64,000 nucleotides of DNA, taken from the NCBI RefSeq assembly GCF_900177325.1, contig NZ_FXBL01000004.1:3472001-3536000 (forward strand). Reading direction: 5' to 3'. Under the pieces are notes generated by a model. The model saw nothing but the letters and a program-made list of their open reading frames with translations. It had not been told where the DNA came from and made no database searches. Position 1 is the stretch's first letter; the number at the start of each line of letters is the position of its first letter. The DNA comes from Mesorhizobium australicum (GTDB lineage Bacteria > Pseudomonadota > Alphaproteobacteria > Rhizobiales > Rhizobiaceae). Below are positions 1 through 9,695 of the stretch, in pieces. A program made the position numbers and the translations under genes.

Positions 1-181
1 CTACGACCAGAAGCACATCGCCCGGATCGGCAAGCTGCACGACTGCGTCGCCTACGGCCCCGGCATCCTCGACCTTGCCCACCGACCGGACGAATGGGTC
101 GGCATCGACGACATGGTCGAAAGCGCGAAGGTCATGGCGTACGGGCTGGATATCCTGCTGCATGGCGAGCCACGCGCCTAG
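1..181 (+). CDS. M20 family metallopeptidase, C-terminal fragment
   Basis: Only the last 59 codons are in the window; the reading frame begins at base 2 and ends with TAG at 179-181. The peptide contains GKLHDCVAYGPGILDLAH and DEWVGIDDMVESAKVMA, which is the typical end of M20 peptidases of the ArgE/DapE type (acetylornithine deacetylase/succinyl-diaminopimelate desuccinylase-like), where the conserved His of the final metal-binding segment sits just after the YGPG turn. Those enzymes hydrolyse amide bonds using two zinc ions. The exact substrate cannot be judged from this fragment. The closeness of a peptide-type ABC transporter downstream fits peptide or amino-acid salvage, but a separate gene lies between, so an operon link is not shown. 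Confidence 0.75.
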   Translation, partial: YDQKHIARIGKLHDCVAYGPGILDLAHRPDEWVGIDDMVESAKVMAYGLDILLHGEPRA

Positions 182-311
182 GTTCCGCGAAGCGAGACCA
201 AGTTCTTCCCCATAAACCATGAAATGAAATCTTCGTGCTTTTGTGCGAGGATCGGTTGCACGTGATTATTGCCGCAATTAGTTTGCCTTGGGGCGTAACA
301 GGGGTTTCGAT

Positions 312-746
312 ATGTTGGGCAAGCTCATAGCAAGTCTTTCGCTCGCGGCCATGGTCGCCGCTTTCCAGCCATCGGCCGCGGCCGCGGCCAAGGTGGTGGC
401 GACGGTCAATCTGTCCTCGCAGACGATGACGGTCACGCATGGTGGGGTGGTGAAGTATCGCTGGCCGGTGTCCACCGCACGCAAGGGCAAGGTGACGCCG
501 ACGGGAAGCTGGTCGGCCAAGTGGCTGTCGAGGAACCACCGCTCGAGCCGCTACAACAACGCGCCGATGCCCTATTCGATCTTCTATTCCGGCAATTACG
601 CGGTCCACGGCACCAACCAGGTGAGCCGCCTCGGCCGCCCGGCATCCTCGGGCTGCATTCGGCTGCACCCAGCCAACGCGGCAGTGCTGTTCTCGATGGC
701 GCAGCGCGAAGGGCTGCGCAACATGAAGATCGTGGTGAGACGCTGA
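312..746 (+). CDS. L,D-transpeptidase (YkuD domain), exported
   Basis: This 144-residue protein has a hydrophobic N-terminal signal sequence (about residues 1-25, ending in an Ala-rich stretch) followed by a compact YkuD domain. The catalytic signature is clear: YAVHGTN with His99 and RLGRPASSGCIRLH with Cys115. Such enzymes form 3-3 peptidoglycan cross-links or anchor proteins to peptidoglycan in the periplasm. The upstream TTG at 288 would add eight charged residues before the signal peptide, so ATG 312 was chosen. At 144 residues it is a minimal single-domain family member, common in several paralogues in rhizobia. It is a stand-alone gene. Confidence 0.9.
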   Translation: MLGKLIASLSLAAMVAAFQPSAAAAAKVVATVNLSSQTMTVTHGGVVKYRWPVSTARKGKVTPTGSWSAKWLSRNHRSSRYNNAPMPYSIFYSGNYAVHGTNQVSRLGRPASSGCIRLHPANAAVLFSMAQREGLRNMKIVVRR

Positions 747-927
747 CCGCCACAGCAGGCTTGCGCCCGCACGGTAGCGGCCCTGCGAAACTGCAATAAA
801 TCGCCGCCGCAACCCGTTGCGACGGCAAAAAATTCCGTTCCGGATCGGCGGCTTGGCACAAAGCCGATTTACTCGCGGCGTTTTTCGGGCTTCAATCCCG
901 CGTCACACCATTCCGGAGCTTGCTTCC

Positions 928-2409
928 ATGAAATCCTGGTCTTCCATTCTCGCAGCTGCCGCGATCGCACTCGCATCGTCGACGGCGGCCTTCGCCGCCC
1001 GGACGGATATCGTCGTGGGCCTGCCGCTGGAGCCGCCGCATCTCGACCCGACCGCGGGCGCGGCCGCCGCGATCGACGAGGTCGGCTATGCCAACATCTT
1101 CGAGGGGCTGACGCGCATCGGCTCGAAGGGCGAGGTGCTTCCGGATTTGGCCGAGAGCTGGACGATCAGCGACGACGGCAAGGTGTACACGTTCAAGCTC
1201 CACACCGGCGTGAAGTTCCACGACGGCACCACGTTCGACGCCGAGGACGTGAAGTTCTCGCTCGACCGCGCTCGCGCGGAGAATTCCACCAACGCGCAGA
1301 AGGCGCTGTTCGCGCAGATCGATACAGTCGAGGTCGTTGATCCGGCGACGGTCAAGATCACGCTCAAGCAGCCGCAGGGCGCGTTCCTCTACAATATGGG
1401 CTGGGGCGACGCGGTGATCGTGGCGCCGGAGAGCGCCGAGACCAACAAGGACAAGCCGATCGGCACCGGTCCGTTCAAGTTCGTCAACTGGGCCAAGGGC
1501 TCCTCGATCACGATCGAGAAGAATCCCGACTACTGGGGTGAGCCGGTCTATCTGGACAAGGCGGAGTTCCGCATAATCCCCGACGCCGCCGCGGCCGTCC
1601 CGGCGCTGCTTTCCGGCGACGTGCAGGCCTTTGCAAACGCGCAGCTCGGCGACGCCCTGCCGCAGATCGAATCCGATCCCCGCTTCAAGGTGGTGATCGG
1701 CTCGACGGAGGGCGAGACGATCCTTGCCATCAACAACAAGAAGGCGCCGTTCGACAAGCTGCAGGTTCGCCAGGCGATCTCCTATGCACTGGACCGCGAC
1801 GAGATCATCAAGGGCGCCTCGTCCGGCCTCGGCACCCCGATCGGCTCGCACTTCTCGCCGGGCAACGCCGCCTATGTCGACCTGACCGGCACCTATCCGC
1901 ACGACGTGGCGAAAGCGAAGGAACTGCTGAAGGAAGCCGGGCTCGAGAACGGCTTCAAGGCCACCATCAAGCTGCCGCCCCCGGCCTATGCCCGCGACGG
2001 CGGCCAGATTATCGCCTCCGAACTGAAGCAGATCGGCATCGAGCTGGAGATCATTCCCGTCGAGTGGGCGGACTGGCTGAAGCAGGTCTTCACCGACAAG
2101 GATTATGACCTGTCGATCGTCAGCCATGTCGAGCCCAACGACATCGGCATCTATGCCCGCAAGGACTACTATTTCCAGTACGACAATCCTGCCTTCGACA
2201 AGGTGATGGCCGACCTGGACGTCACCTCCGATGAGGCGAAACGCAACGAACTTTACGGCCAGGCACAGAAGATTCTGGCTGACGACGCGGTGAACGGCTT
2301 CCTGTTCCAGTTGCCCAAGGTCGGTGTTTGGGACGCCAAGATCGAGGGCATGTGGGAGAACACCCCCACACCGGCATTCGACCTGACCAAGGTCAAGTGG
2401 GTGGATTGA
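928..2409 (+). CDS. ABC transporter substrate-binding protein, peptide/nickel family 5
   Basis: 493 residues with a cleavable signal peptide (hydrophobic core at about 4-20, AFAA at the likely cleavage point) followed by a family 5 solute-binding domain. LPLEPPHLDPTAG and the EGLTRIG segment match the start of DppA/OppA-type proteins, and the middle carries the usual IGTGPFKF motif. It would deliver a peptide, amino-acid derivative or similar solute in the periplasm to the permeases encoded next. The open frame extends upstream to 817, but ATG 928 puts the signal peptide at the N-terminus. The gene is separated from the permeases by a palindromic repeat element at about 2418-2542, which may leave this abundant component on a differently stable mRNA segment. 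Confidence 0.93.
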   Translation: MKSWSSILAAAAIALASSTAAFAARTDIVVGLPLEPPHLDPTAGAAAAIDEVGYANIFEGLTRIGSKGEVLPDLAESWTISDDGKVYTFKLHTGVKFHDGTTFDAEDVKFSLDRARAENSTNAQKALFAQIDTVEVVDPATVKITLKQPQGAFLYNMGWGDAVIVAPESAETNKDKPIGTGPFKFVNWAKGSSITIEKNPDYWGEPVYLDKAEFRIIPDAAAAVPALLSGDVQAFANAQLGDALPQIESDPRFKVVIGSTEGETILAINNKKAPFDKLQVRQAISYALDRDEIIKGASSGLGTPIGSHFSPGNAAYVDLTGTYPHDVAKAKELLKEAGLENGFKATIKLPPPAYARDGGQIIASELKQIGIELEIIPVEWADWLKQVFTDKDYDLSIVSHVEPNDIGIYARKDYYFQYDNPAFDKVMADLDVTSDEAKRNELYGQAQKILADDAVNGFLFQLPKVGVWDAKIEGMWENTPTPAFDLTKVKWVD

Positions 2410-2417
2410 CGGGATGT

Positions 2418-2542
2418 CTTCTCCCCGCTCACGGGGAGAAGATGCCGACAGGCAGATGAGGGGCAGCGCCATCGTTCATATGTCCGCGTCGCCCTTCATC
2501 CGGCCCTTCGGGCCACTTTCTCTCCGTGAACGGGGAGAAGGG
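2418..2542. repeat. RIME-like mosaic palindromic element
   Basis: Between the binding protein and the first permease lies a perfect inverted repeat, CTTCTCCCCG-ctca-CGGGGAGAAG (2418-2427 and 2432-2441). About 100 bases on there is a degenerate second hairpin, CTCTCCGtgaaCGGGGAGAAG (about 2520-2541), preceded by the small palindrome GGCCCttcGGGCC. This arrangement resembles the intergenic mosaic elements (RIME) known from rhizobia. A related core recurs at 37832-37854. In RNA the hairpins could protect the upstream binding-protein message. Confidence 0.65.
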
Positions 2543-2559
2543 AAAGCTTGGCATTCCCC

Positions 2560-3503
<944 letters not shown>

Positions 3504-3507
<4 letters not shown>

Positions 3508-4370
3508 GCGCCGAACCGATCACTGCGCCGGAGGAGGAGAGCATCCTCCGCCTCGCGTTCCGCAACCGCTCCTTCGTCATCGGCCTGGTCATCACCGCGC
3601 TGATCGCGGCCATGGCGCTGGTCTCCTTCTTCTGGACCCCATACGACGTCACCGATCTCGTCGTCGCCAATCGGATGAAGCCGCCTTCGTCCGAATTCCT
3701 GTTCGGCACCGACCATTTCGGCCGCGACATCCTGTCGATGATCATGGTCGGCGCCCGGAACTCGATCGCCGTCGCCTTCGTCGCGGTCGGCATCGGCATG
3801 GCGCTGGGTATTCCGCTGGGCTGCTGGGCCGCAGCGCGCGGGGGCTGGGTCGACGAGACGCTGATGCGCTTCAACGACCTCGTCTTCGCCTTCCCCGCCC
3901 TGCTCTCCGCTGTGATGATCACGGCGATCTTCGGTCCCGGCGCGGTCAACGCGATCATCGCCATCGGCATCTTCAACATCCCGGTCTTCGCCCGCGTCGC
4001 CCGCGCCGGCGCATTGGCGCTGTGGCCGCGCGAATTCATCCTCGCCGCCCGTGCCTCCGGCAAGGGCAAGACGCTGATCACCATCGAGCACATCCTGCCC
4101 AACATCGTCTCGATGCTCCTGGTGCAGGGCACGATCCAGTTCGCGCTCGGCATCCTCGCCGAAGCAGGTCTGTCCTATCTCGGCCTCGGCGCGCAGCCGC
4201 CAATGCCCACCTGGGGCCGCATGCTGTTCGACGCCCAGACGCGCATGATGGTGGCGCCTTACCTCGCACTCTTTCCCGGCATGGCGATCGTCATCACCGT
4301 GCTCGGCCTCAATCTGCTCGGCGACGGTCTGCGCGACGTCCTCGACCCGAAGCTGAGGCGCGAACGGTGA
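3504..4370 (+). CDS. ABC transporter permease, DppC type
   Basis: 288 residues. It has a cytoplasmic N-terminus, a first membrane segment at about 28-48, a periplasmic OppC-type N-terminal domain with the FGTDHFGRD motif (near residue 70), and further transmembrane helices with the EAA loop (EFILAARASGKGK). This is the second channel subunit of the peptide/nickel-type transporter. It starts with GTG inside the previous stop codon and ends in a GTGA overlap with the ATPase gene, so the three genes are a tightly coupled operon. The substrate is not evident. Confidence 0.93.
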
Positions 4371-5992
4371 GCCTGCTCGAGATCGAAAAGCTGAAGCTCG
4401 ACATCGGCGGCACGCCGATCCTCAAGGGCATCGACCTCGCCATCGACAAGGGCGAGGTCATGGGCCTCGTCGGCGAGTCGGGGTCCGGCAAATCGATGAC
4501 CGCCCTGGCGATCATGCAGCTCCTGCCCCAGGCCGCGAAGGCATCGGGCCGCCTCATCTTTGACGGCATCGACATCCTCTCCTCGACCGAGAACGCGATG
4601 TGCCGGCTGCGCGGCGACGATATCGGCATGGTGTTCCAGGAGCCCATGACGGCGCTCAACCCGGTCAAGACAATCGGCGAGCAGGTGGCGGAAGGCATTC
4701 GCTGGCACACCGGCGCCAATCGCGCCGACGCAGAGGCGCGCGCGCGCCAAATCCTCGACCGCGTCGGCCTGCCTGAGGCGAAATTCCCCCTCTCCCGCTA
4801 CCCGCACGAACTGTCCGGCGGACAGCGCCAGCGCGTCGTCATCGCGATCGCCTGCGCTCTGAAGCCAAAGCTGCTCATCGCCGACGAGCCCACCACCGCG
4901 CTCGATGTCGTGCTGCAGAAGCAGATCCTCGAACTGCTCAAGGATCTCGTCGACGAGCAGAAGATGGGACTGCTGCTGATCAGCCACGACCTCGCCGTCG
5001 TGGCCGACATGTCCGATCGGGTCACCATCATGCGCCATGGCGAGGTGATGGAGGACGGCGAGACCGCACAGACGCTTTCGGAACAGGTTCACCCCTATAC
5101 ACGCCAACTTGCCCAGGCCTCGATGCACGTGCCCGAGCGGCCGAACAAGCACGCTGCAAGCGCGACCGCCGACAACCTGCTGGAGGTCAGCCAGGTCGTC
5201 CGCGACTATCCGGGTCGACGCATCTCGCTGCTGAAGAAGGGGGAACCCTTCCGGGCAGTCGGTGGCGTCTCGTTCTCGATGAAACCCGGCCAGTCGATTG
5301 CGCTGGTCGGCCGCTCCGGCTGCGGCAAGTCCACCCTCGCCCGCATGATCCTCGCGCTCGACCACCCGACATCGGGCGACATTCGCTTCATGGGCGAGAG
5401 CCTCGTCGGCAAGGACGAGGCTAAGCTGCGCCCGTTCCGCCGCAACATGCAGGTCGTGTTCCAGGATCCCTATGGTTCGTTCAATCCGCGCCACAAGGTC
5501 GAGCGGCTCGTCTCAGAGCCGCTTCACCTCCTCGACCACAAGCCGTCGCCGCAGGAAAGGCGCGAGCTGGTCGCGAACGCGCTGCATGAGGTTGGGCTAA
5601 AGCCGGCCGACATGGACAAGTATCCGCACGAGTTCTCGGGCGGTCAGCGCCAGCGCATCTCGATCGCGCGCGCCATCATCACCCGTCCGAAGCTGATCGT
5701 CGCCGACGAACCAGTCTCCGCGCTCGACGTGTCGATCCGCGCGCAGGTGCTCGACCTCTTCGCCGACCTCAACCAGCGGCTGGGCGTCGCCTACCTCTTC
5801 ATCACCCACGACCTCACGGTGGCGCGTGCGATCACCGACGAAGTGATGGTGATGCATGACGGCAGGATGGTCGAGGAAGGTCGCACAGGCGAGATACTCG
5901 ACCATCCGAAATCGGACGCCGCCAAGGCGCTGGTCGACGCGGCCCCCGATCTCCATCGCGCCATCGCGCGCCGCCTGCAGGAACAGGGCTGA
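4367..5992 (+). CDS. Peptide-type ABC transporter ATP-binding protein with two fused ATPase domains (DppD-DppF type)
   Basis: 541 residues containing two complete ATPase cassettes. Cassette 1 has Walker A GESGSGKS, signature LSGGQRQR and Walker B LLIADEP. Cassette 2 has Walker A GRSGCGKS, signature FSGGQRQR and Walker B LIVADEP. This DppD-DppF fusion is common in Rhizobiales importers of the family 5 type and powers uptake by the preceding permeases. The frame is open back to 4022, but the region before GTG 4367 is a shadow of the permease gene; the real start is the GTG in the GTGA overlap. With the binding protein and two permeases, all parts of one importer are present. Confidence 0.94.
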   Translation: MSLLEIEKLKLDIGGTPILKGIDLAIDKGEVMGLVGESGSGKSMTALAIMQLLPQAAKASGRLIFDGIDILSSTENAMCRLRGDDIGMVFQEPMTALNPVKTIGEQVAEGIRWHTGANRADAEARARQILDRVGLPEAKFPLSRYPHELSGGQRQRVVIAIACALKPKLLIADEPTTALDVVLQKQILELLKDLVDEQKMGLLLISHDLAVVADMSDRVTIMRHGEVMEDGETAQTLSEQVHPYTRQLAQASMHVPERPNKHAASATADNLLEVSQVVRDYPGRRISLLKKGEPFRAVGGVSFSMKPGQSIALVGRSGCGKSTLARMILALDHPTSGDIRFMGESLVGKDEAKLRPFRRNMQVVFQDPYGSFNPRHKVERLVSEPLHLLDHKPSPQERRELVANALHEVGLKPADMDKYPHEFSGGQRQRISIARAIITRPKLIVADEPVSALDVSIRAQVLDLFADLNQRLGVAYLFITHDLTVARAITDEVMVMHDGRMVEEGRTGEILDHPKSDAAKALVDAAPDLHRAIARRLQEQG

Positions 5993-6311
5993 ACTCCGCC
6001 GCCTCGTCGATCCATCTCGGATCGGCTGAGCGTATCGGCGTCGGTCCCTGCGCCGGGCAATGCCGTGCGCGAAGGCCCTGACCGGGCATCGTTACCCGCG
6101 AAAACAAAACGTTACCCCTCCAGAGATGTTTGGAAACATTTCGGCCGAAGTTTGGACACCTCCCATAAGCACGTTGGGCGAACCAGCGCGCTGAGAGCGT
6201 CGAGGTCGTGCGGTTGGTTCTGCGACCGTCCTCAGCCGCATCCAGAATGTCTGAACATGCAGCGGGCTCTCGCATTCCTGCGGCACGGCCTGTTTTTTGA
6301 AGTGACTCTAG
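5993..6311. other. Intergenic region before the sulfotransferase; no gene seen
   Basis: This 319-base gap holds no convincing coding frame. It has a lower GC content than its surroundings around 6095-6165 and two abutting palindromes there (see 6126-6149). It probably carries the promoter of the downstream sulfotransferase gene. No terminator with a T-run was recognised for the upstream ABC operon. Confidence 0.5.
6126..6149. promoter_or_regulatory. Two abutting palindromes, possible operator of the sulfotransferase gene
   Basis: ATGTTT-GG-AAACAT (6126-6139) is a perfect inverted repeat, and it is followed immediately by the perfect palindrome TTCGGCCGAA (6140-6149). They lie about 165 bases before the sulfotransferase start. 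Back-to-back palindromes in an otherwise unstructured gap suggest protein binding, but no regulator is identified. Confidence 0.3.
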
Positions 6312-7112
6312 ATGACCAGCACCCAGCATCCAGGCAAGAGCGGCGGTCGGGCACATGATTTGAGAGCCGTCGTCTCGCACAGATACGGGTTCGTCTATGT
6401 TCCTGTCCCTAAATGCGGCACCACGACGATGGACCGCGTCCTGCACATCATCCACGGCATCGAGGATTCGGAGTATCGGATCGATACGGATCACGCGGCC
6501 CGCTATACGCCGGGCCGGAAATCCGGCCGTGACATCGAAACGCTCTACGTTCCGGTGAAATACGTCAGAAGATTCAGGCACCAATTCGACGACTACACAT
6601 GGATATCCGTCATCCGGAATCCCTATGATCGCCTGGTGTCGATGTACAATTACGACGTGCGCCGATATGCGAAGTACTTCGACCGCAGGACCTATCTGTA
6701 TGCGGGCCTGTTCAAGAGGGCTGCCTTTGTTCTGGGCCGCGATCCTCGGACCACGCAGCGGAACGCGATACTCCGCAGAATCGGATTCGACAGGTTCGTC
6801 CGCGGGCTCGAAAAGAGCGGGACGGACTTCGACATTCATTTCATGCGGCAGACGGACATCATGTTCTACGATCTCCTCTCCTACGATCGGCTGATCGATG
6901 TCGACAGGCTGTCCACCGACCTTCCGCCCTTGCTGAGAAAACTCGGGGTCCAGGAAGAGCTCGTCGAACGCCTGACGCCATTCCCCCGCTCAAACCCGTC
7001 GAGACCTTCTGATGCCCGCTATGACGAGACGACGCGCGCGACGGCCTACCGCCTATATCAGCCGGACTTTGCCGCCCTCACGCCGTGGACATCGTCAGTC
7101 CCCGGCGAATAG
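6312..7112 (+). CDS. Sulfotransferase family 2-like protein
   Basis: 266 residues. VPKCGTTTM (residues 32-40) matches the 5'-phosphosulfate loop, and ISVIRNPYDRLVSMY (98-112) matches the 3'-phosphate-binding segment of PAPS-dependent carbohydrate sulfotransferases. It probably transfers a sulfuryl group from PAPS to a sugar or surface polysaccharide; no acceptor can be inferred. No signal peptide is present, so it is expected in the cytoplasm. No PAPS-synthesis or glycosyltransferase genes are adjacent, so it is an orphan. The upstream gap is relatively AT-rich and the codon use (ATA, AGA and CGG appear) is looser than in the neighbours, which fits acquisition by transfer. It converges on the terB-like gene. 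Confidence 0.8.
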   Translation: MTSTQHPGKSGGRAHDLRAVVSHRYGFVYVPVPKCGTTTMDRVLHIIHGIEDSEYRIDTDHAARYTPGRKSGRDIETLYVPVKYVRRFRHQFDDYTWISVIRNPYDRLVSMYNYDVRRYAKYFDRRTYLYAGLFKRAAFVLGRDPRTTQRNAILRRIGFDRFVRGLEKSGTDFDIHFMRQTDIMFYDLLSYDRLIDVDRLSTDLPPLLRKLGVQEELVERLTPFPRSNPSRPSDARYDETTRATAYRLYQPDFAALTPWTSSVPGE

Positions 7113-7136
7113 GCAGGCACAGCATCGTGGAACGAG

Positions 7137-7571
7137 CTATTCTGGCCGTACCAATTCGCGCGGATCGATATGGAGCAGCGAAACGGTGCGCTTGAGCAGA
7201 TCGATTTCCTGCGCCGACAGTTTCTCGTCCGCCTTCGCGATCTCCGTCATGTGGCGGGCGAGCGTGATACGGCGCGCCAGCGGCAACTCGCCGAACGCGC
7301 CGAGCGAACGCGCCGTCGTGTTCTCATAGCCGAAGTCCTGGAGGTATTTCAGCACCTCCTTCAGGCTCTCCTCGCCGATGCCGAAGCCGTCACGGCAGAT
7401 GCGCTTGAACGCTTCGAGTTCCGGCCCCGCCGCCTCGCCGTCGGCGAGCACCATTCTGAAGAGCAGCATCAGCTCGGCCGTCAGCACGGGATCGTCGGCG
7501 ACGCGCCTGACCGCCGGGTCACCTTCGAACAGCACCCGCACTTTCTCGATCAGGCCAGCGATCATGAGCAT
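7137..7571 (-). CDS. TerB-like (tellurite resistance TerB family) protein
   Basis: 144 residues, all-helical, with the TerB-like pattern LLFRMVLADGEAAGPELEAF and a second acidic repeat-like segment MTEIAKADEKLSAQEIDLLKR. TerB domains bind metal ions through acidic residues and occur in stress and membrane-associated complexes. Single-domain forms like this are common in alphaproteobacteria, where the function is not established. The start ATG at 7571 is followed by a second ATG two codons later. There is no ter operon around it, so a tellurite role should not be assumed. Confidence 0.8.
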   Translation of the reverse strand: MLMIAGLIEKVRVLFEGDPAVRRVADDPVLTAELMLLFRMVLADGEAAGPELEAFKRICRDGFGIGEESLKEVLKYLQDFGYENTTARSLGAFGELPLARRITLARHMTEIAKADEKLSAQEIDLLKRTVSLLHIDPRELVRPE

Positions 7572-7730
7572 TCCCCGTTTCCGTGATCCGGCCAGTCTAG
7601 CTTGAATCCGCGCGCATCGAAACGGCCCCCACAGGCCGCAGAGCCGCCGGCCGAACGCACTTGGTTTCTACGACCAAAGTCGTAAGCTTCCCTTGCGTGC
7701 GACTCGCACGCACGAGGAGAGGAGAAGAAG

Positions 7731-7901
7731 ATGAATTTGTCCGCGCCCACCATGGTGGTCTTCATCATCGCGCTGATCATCGCAATCATCGCGGTGTTGA
7801 TGTCCGTCAGCGTCATCACCTTCATTCCGATTGCGGCATTCTGGGTGATGACTCTCGCCTATGTCGTCCTCGCGGCCGGCTGTCTGTTCAAAGGGGCCTG
7901 A
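7731..7901 (+). CDS. Small two-helix membrane protein, 56 residues
   Basis: A short gene with a strong ribosome binding site (GGAGAGGAGAAG just before ATG 7731) encodes 56 residues that are almost wholly hydrophobic. There are two predicted membrane helices (about 6-29 and 33-52) joined by a short TFIP turn, ending in FKGA. No known domain was recognised. The ideal Shine-Dalgarno sequence, uninterrupted hydrophobic pattern and clean stop support a real gene. It sits alone between terB (divergent) and an AraC regulator. Its role is unknown. Confidence 0.7.
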   Translation: MNLSAPTMVVFIIALIIAIIAVLMSVSVITFIPIAAFWVMTLAYVVLAAGCLFKGA

Positions 7902-7987
7902 CCACCCTTGATCCATGACGCGCCCCGGCAGGCGGGGCGCGCAAATCGCGGCTGGATTCGCCATCGGAATGCGGCGATGATCGACCG

Positions 7988-8815
7988 ATGGACATGCATG
8001 CCACTTACGTGCCTGGCCCGCCCGTTCCACCCGACGGGTTCGAGATGCTGCGGCGTCCCGCAGCCCTTGGCATATCGTCCTGCGTCCACGAATTCATTCA
8101 CTACCGCGAGACGGTTCCGGGCCTGTTCAGGCAGGTCGAAACCGCATCCCTGGTCGTTCCGCTGGTTATCAGCTTCGGCACGCCGTTCGCGATCGGGCTC
8201 GGCCGCGACCCAGGCTCGGACGACACCTACGGCAGTTTCGCCTCCGGGCTCTTTCCCGGGCAGGTGGTGATCCACTCGACGGGCCTTTCAGACTGTATCC
8301 AGGTCAACTTCACGCCGCTCGGTGCCTGGCGCTTCTTCGGCCTGCCGATGAGCGAACTGGCGGCCCGGATGGTCGCGCTCGATGACCTCGCACAGAGTGA
8401 CATGCGCGAGCTGCGCCAACGCCTTGCAGATCTGGCCGACCCCGTGCGCAGGCTCGATCTCATCGAGAGCTTCGTCACCGGCCGGCTGCTCCGCTCCGCC
8501 GCGCACGACCCTGTTTCCGAGGCAGCCTACGAACTGCTGCTCCGTCGCAACGGCGATGTGCGCATATCGCGGCTCGCAGCGCGGCTCGACCTGTCGCGCA
8601 AGCATCTCGCCGAACGCTTCCGCGCGGCAATAGGCGTACCGCCGAAGACGCTCGCGCGTATCATGCGCTTCAAGCGCGCCCAACAACTGGCGCGCGCCGG
8701 CGAGGACTGGGCCGATATCGCAGCCGCATGCGGCTATGCCGACCAGGCGCATCTCACGCGCGAATTCCAGGAAATGTCCGGCTCGACACCGACGGCATGG
8801 AAGGCAGCCGCCTGA
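7988..8815 (+). CDS. AraC family transcriptional regulator
   Basis: 275 residues. The C-terminal third (about 180-270) carries the double helix-turn-helix of AraC/XylS proteins: VRISRLAARLDLSRKHLAERFRA, then the second helix pair ending CGYADQAHLTREFQEMSG. The N-terminal region, with HEFIHYRET and a cupin-like stretch, resembles the DUF6597-type sensor domain found in this regulator group. It lies upstream of, and in the same direction as, the VOC and cupin genes and probably controls them, with a gap of about 70 bases allowing a promoter between. Confidence 0.9.
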   Translation: MDMHATYVPGPPVPPDGFEMLRRPAALGISSCVHEFIHYRETVPGLFRQVETASLVVPLVISFGTPFAIGLGRDPGSDDTYGSFASGLFPGQVVIHSTGLSDCIQVNFTPLGAWRFFGLPMSELAARMVALDDLAQSDMRELRQRLADLADPVRRLDLIESFVTGRLLRSAAHDPVSEAAYELLLRRNGDVRISRLAARLDLSRKHLAERFRAAIGVPPKTLARIMRFKRAQQLARAGEDWADIAAACGYADQAHLTREFQEMSGSTPTAWKAAA

Positions 8816-8888
8816 GGGTTACAAATCTTCAAGACCGGTGGAACCCGCCTCACTAGTCTCCTTTTGGCTGACCGACAGGAGAACCGAC

Positions 8889-9305
8889 ATGACGATCGAA
8901 GCCCCTCGCCTCTTCCCCACTTTCCGCTACCGCGACGCAGCCCGGATGATCGACTGGCTGGTCGAGGCCTTCGGCTTTTCCGTCAACGCGAAGTTCATGG
9001 ACGGCGAGAAGGTGGGTCATGCGCAACTCTCCTTCGGCTCGTCCATGATCATGCTGGGCAGCGTTCGCGACGACGAATATGGCCGCATGGTCGGCGCGCC
9101 CGGCGACAATGGCGGCAAGTCGGTCTACATCGCCGTCGACGATTGCGACGCCGCCTGCGAGCGCGCCAAAGCCGCCGGCGCAACGATCCTCCAGGAACCT
9201 ACCGATCGCGACTACGGCAGCCGCGAATTCATCTGCGCCGACCCCGAAGGCGTCGTCTGGTCGCTCGGCACCTACTGGCCGAAGGCGGACGGAGATGCCG
9301 CGTGA
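8889..9305 (+). CDS. VOC family (glyoxalase/bleomycin resistance-like) protein
   Basis: 138 residues with two beta-alpha-beta-beta-beta modules of the vicinal-oxygen-chelate fold. FPTFRYRDAARMIDWLVEAFGF begins module 1, and SVYIAVDDCDAACERAKAAGA with the terminal DPEGVVWSLGTY forms module 2. This subgroup (often labelled PhnB- or YaeR-like) has no settled substrate. The stop overlaps the GTG start of the cupin gene (GTGA), giving translational coupling, and an AraC regulator precedes it. Confidence 0.87.
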   Translation: MTIEAPRLFPTFRYRDAARMIDWLVEAFGFSVNAKFMDGEKVGHAQLSFGSSMIMLGSVRDDEYGRMVGAPGDNGGKSVYIAVDDCDAACERAKAAGATILQEPTDRDYGSREFICADPEGVVWSLGTYWPKADGDAA

Positions 9306-9691
9306 GCGGCGGCCCGATCGTGCTCGGCCCCACCGAAGGCCGCGTCTACGAGATGCCGGACATGCGCGCCGTCTTCAAAGCGGACGGCGAAGAGACGGGC
9401 GAGCGCTACAGCGTTTCCGAATGGTGGGTGAAGCTACACGGGAAAGGCCCCGGACCACATTTGCACGCTACGGAGGACGAGCTTTTCTACGTGATCGCCG
9501 GCACGATGTCGGTGATGGTCGCAGATGCATGGCGCGACCTCGCAGCCGGCTCGTTCATCCGCATCCCTGCGGGAACCGTGCACGATTTCGAGAACCGGAC
9601 GACCGAACCGGCAGCACTTCTCAACGTCTTCATGGGTGCGTTCGAGCACAACATGCCGGCGATCGTGGCGTGGTACGAAGAGCACCGCTGA
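9302..9691 (+). CDS. Cupin domain protein
   Basis: 129 residues forming a single cupin. Motif 1 is GPGPHLHATEDELFYVIAG (His-x-His then Glu, metal ligands) and motif 2 is AGSFIRIPAGTVHDF (final His). The protein is probably a small metal-dependent isomerase, dioxygenase or sensor; the substrate is unknown. It starts with GTG inside the TGA of the VOC gene and so is made together with it. It is convergent with cobQ, with only four bases between the stops. Confidence 0.87.
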   Translation: MSGGPIVLGPTEGRVYEMPDMRAVFKADGEETGERYSVSEWWVKLHGKGPGPHLHATEDELFYVIAGTMSVMVADAWRDLAAGSFIRIPAGTVHDFENRTTEPAALLNVFMGAFEHNMPAIVAWYEEHR

Positions 9692-9695
9692 ATTG

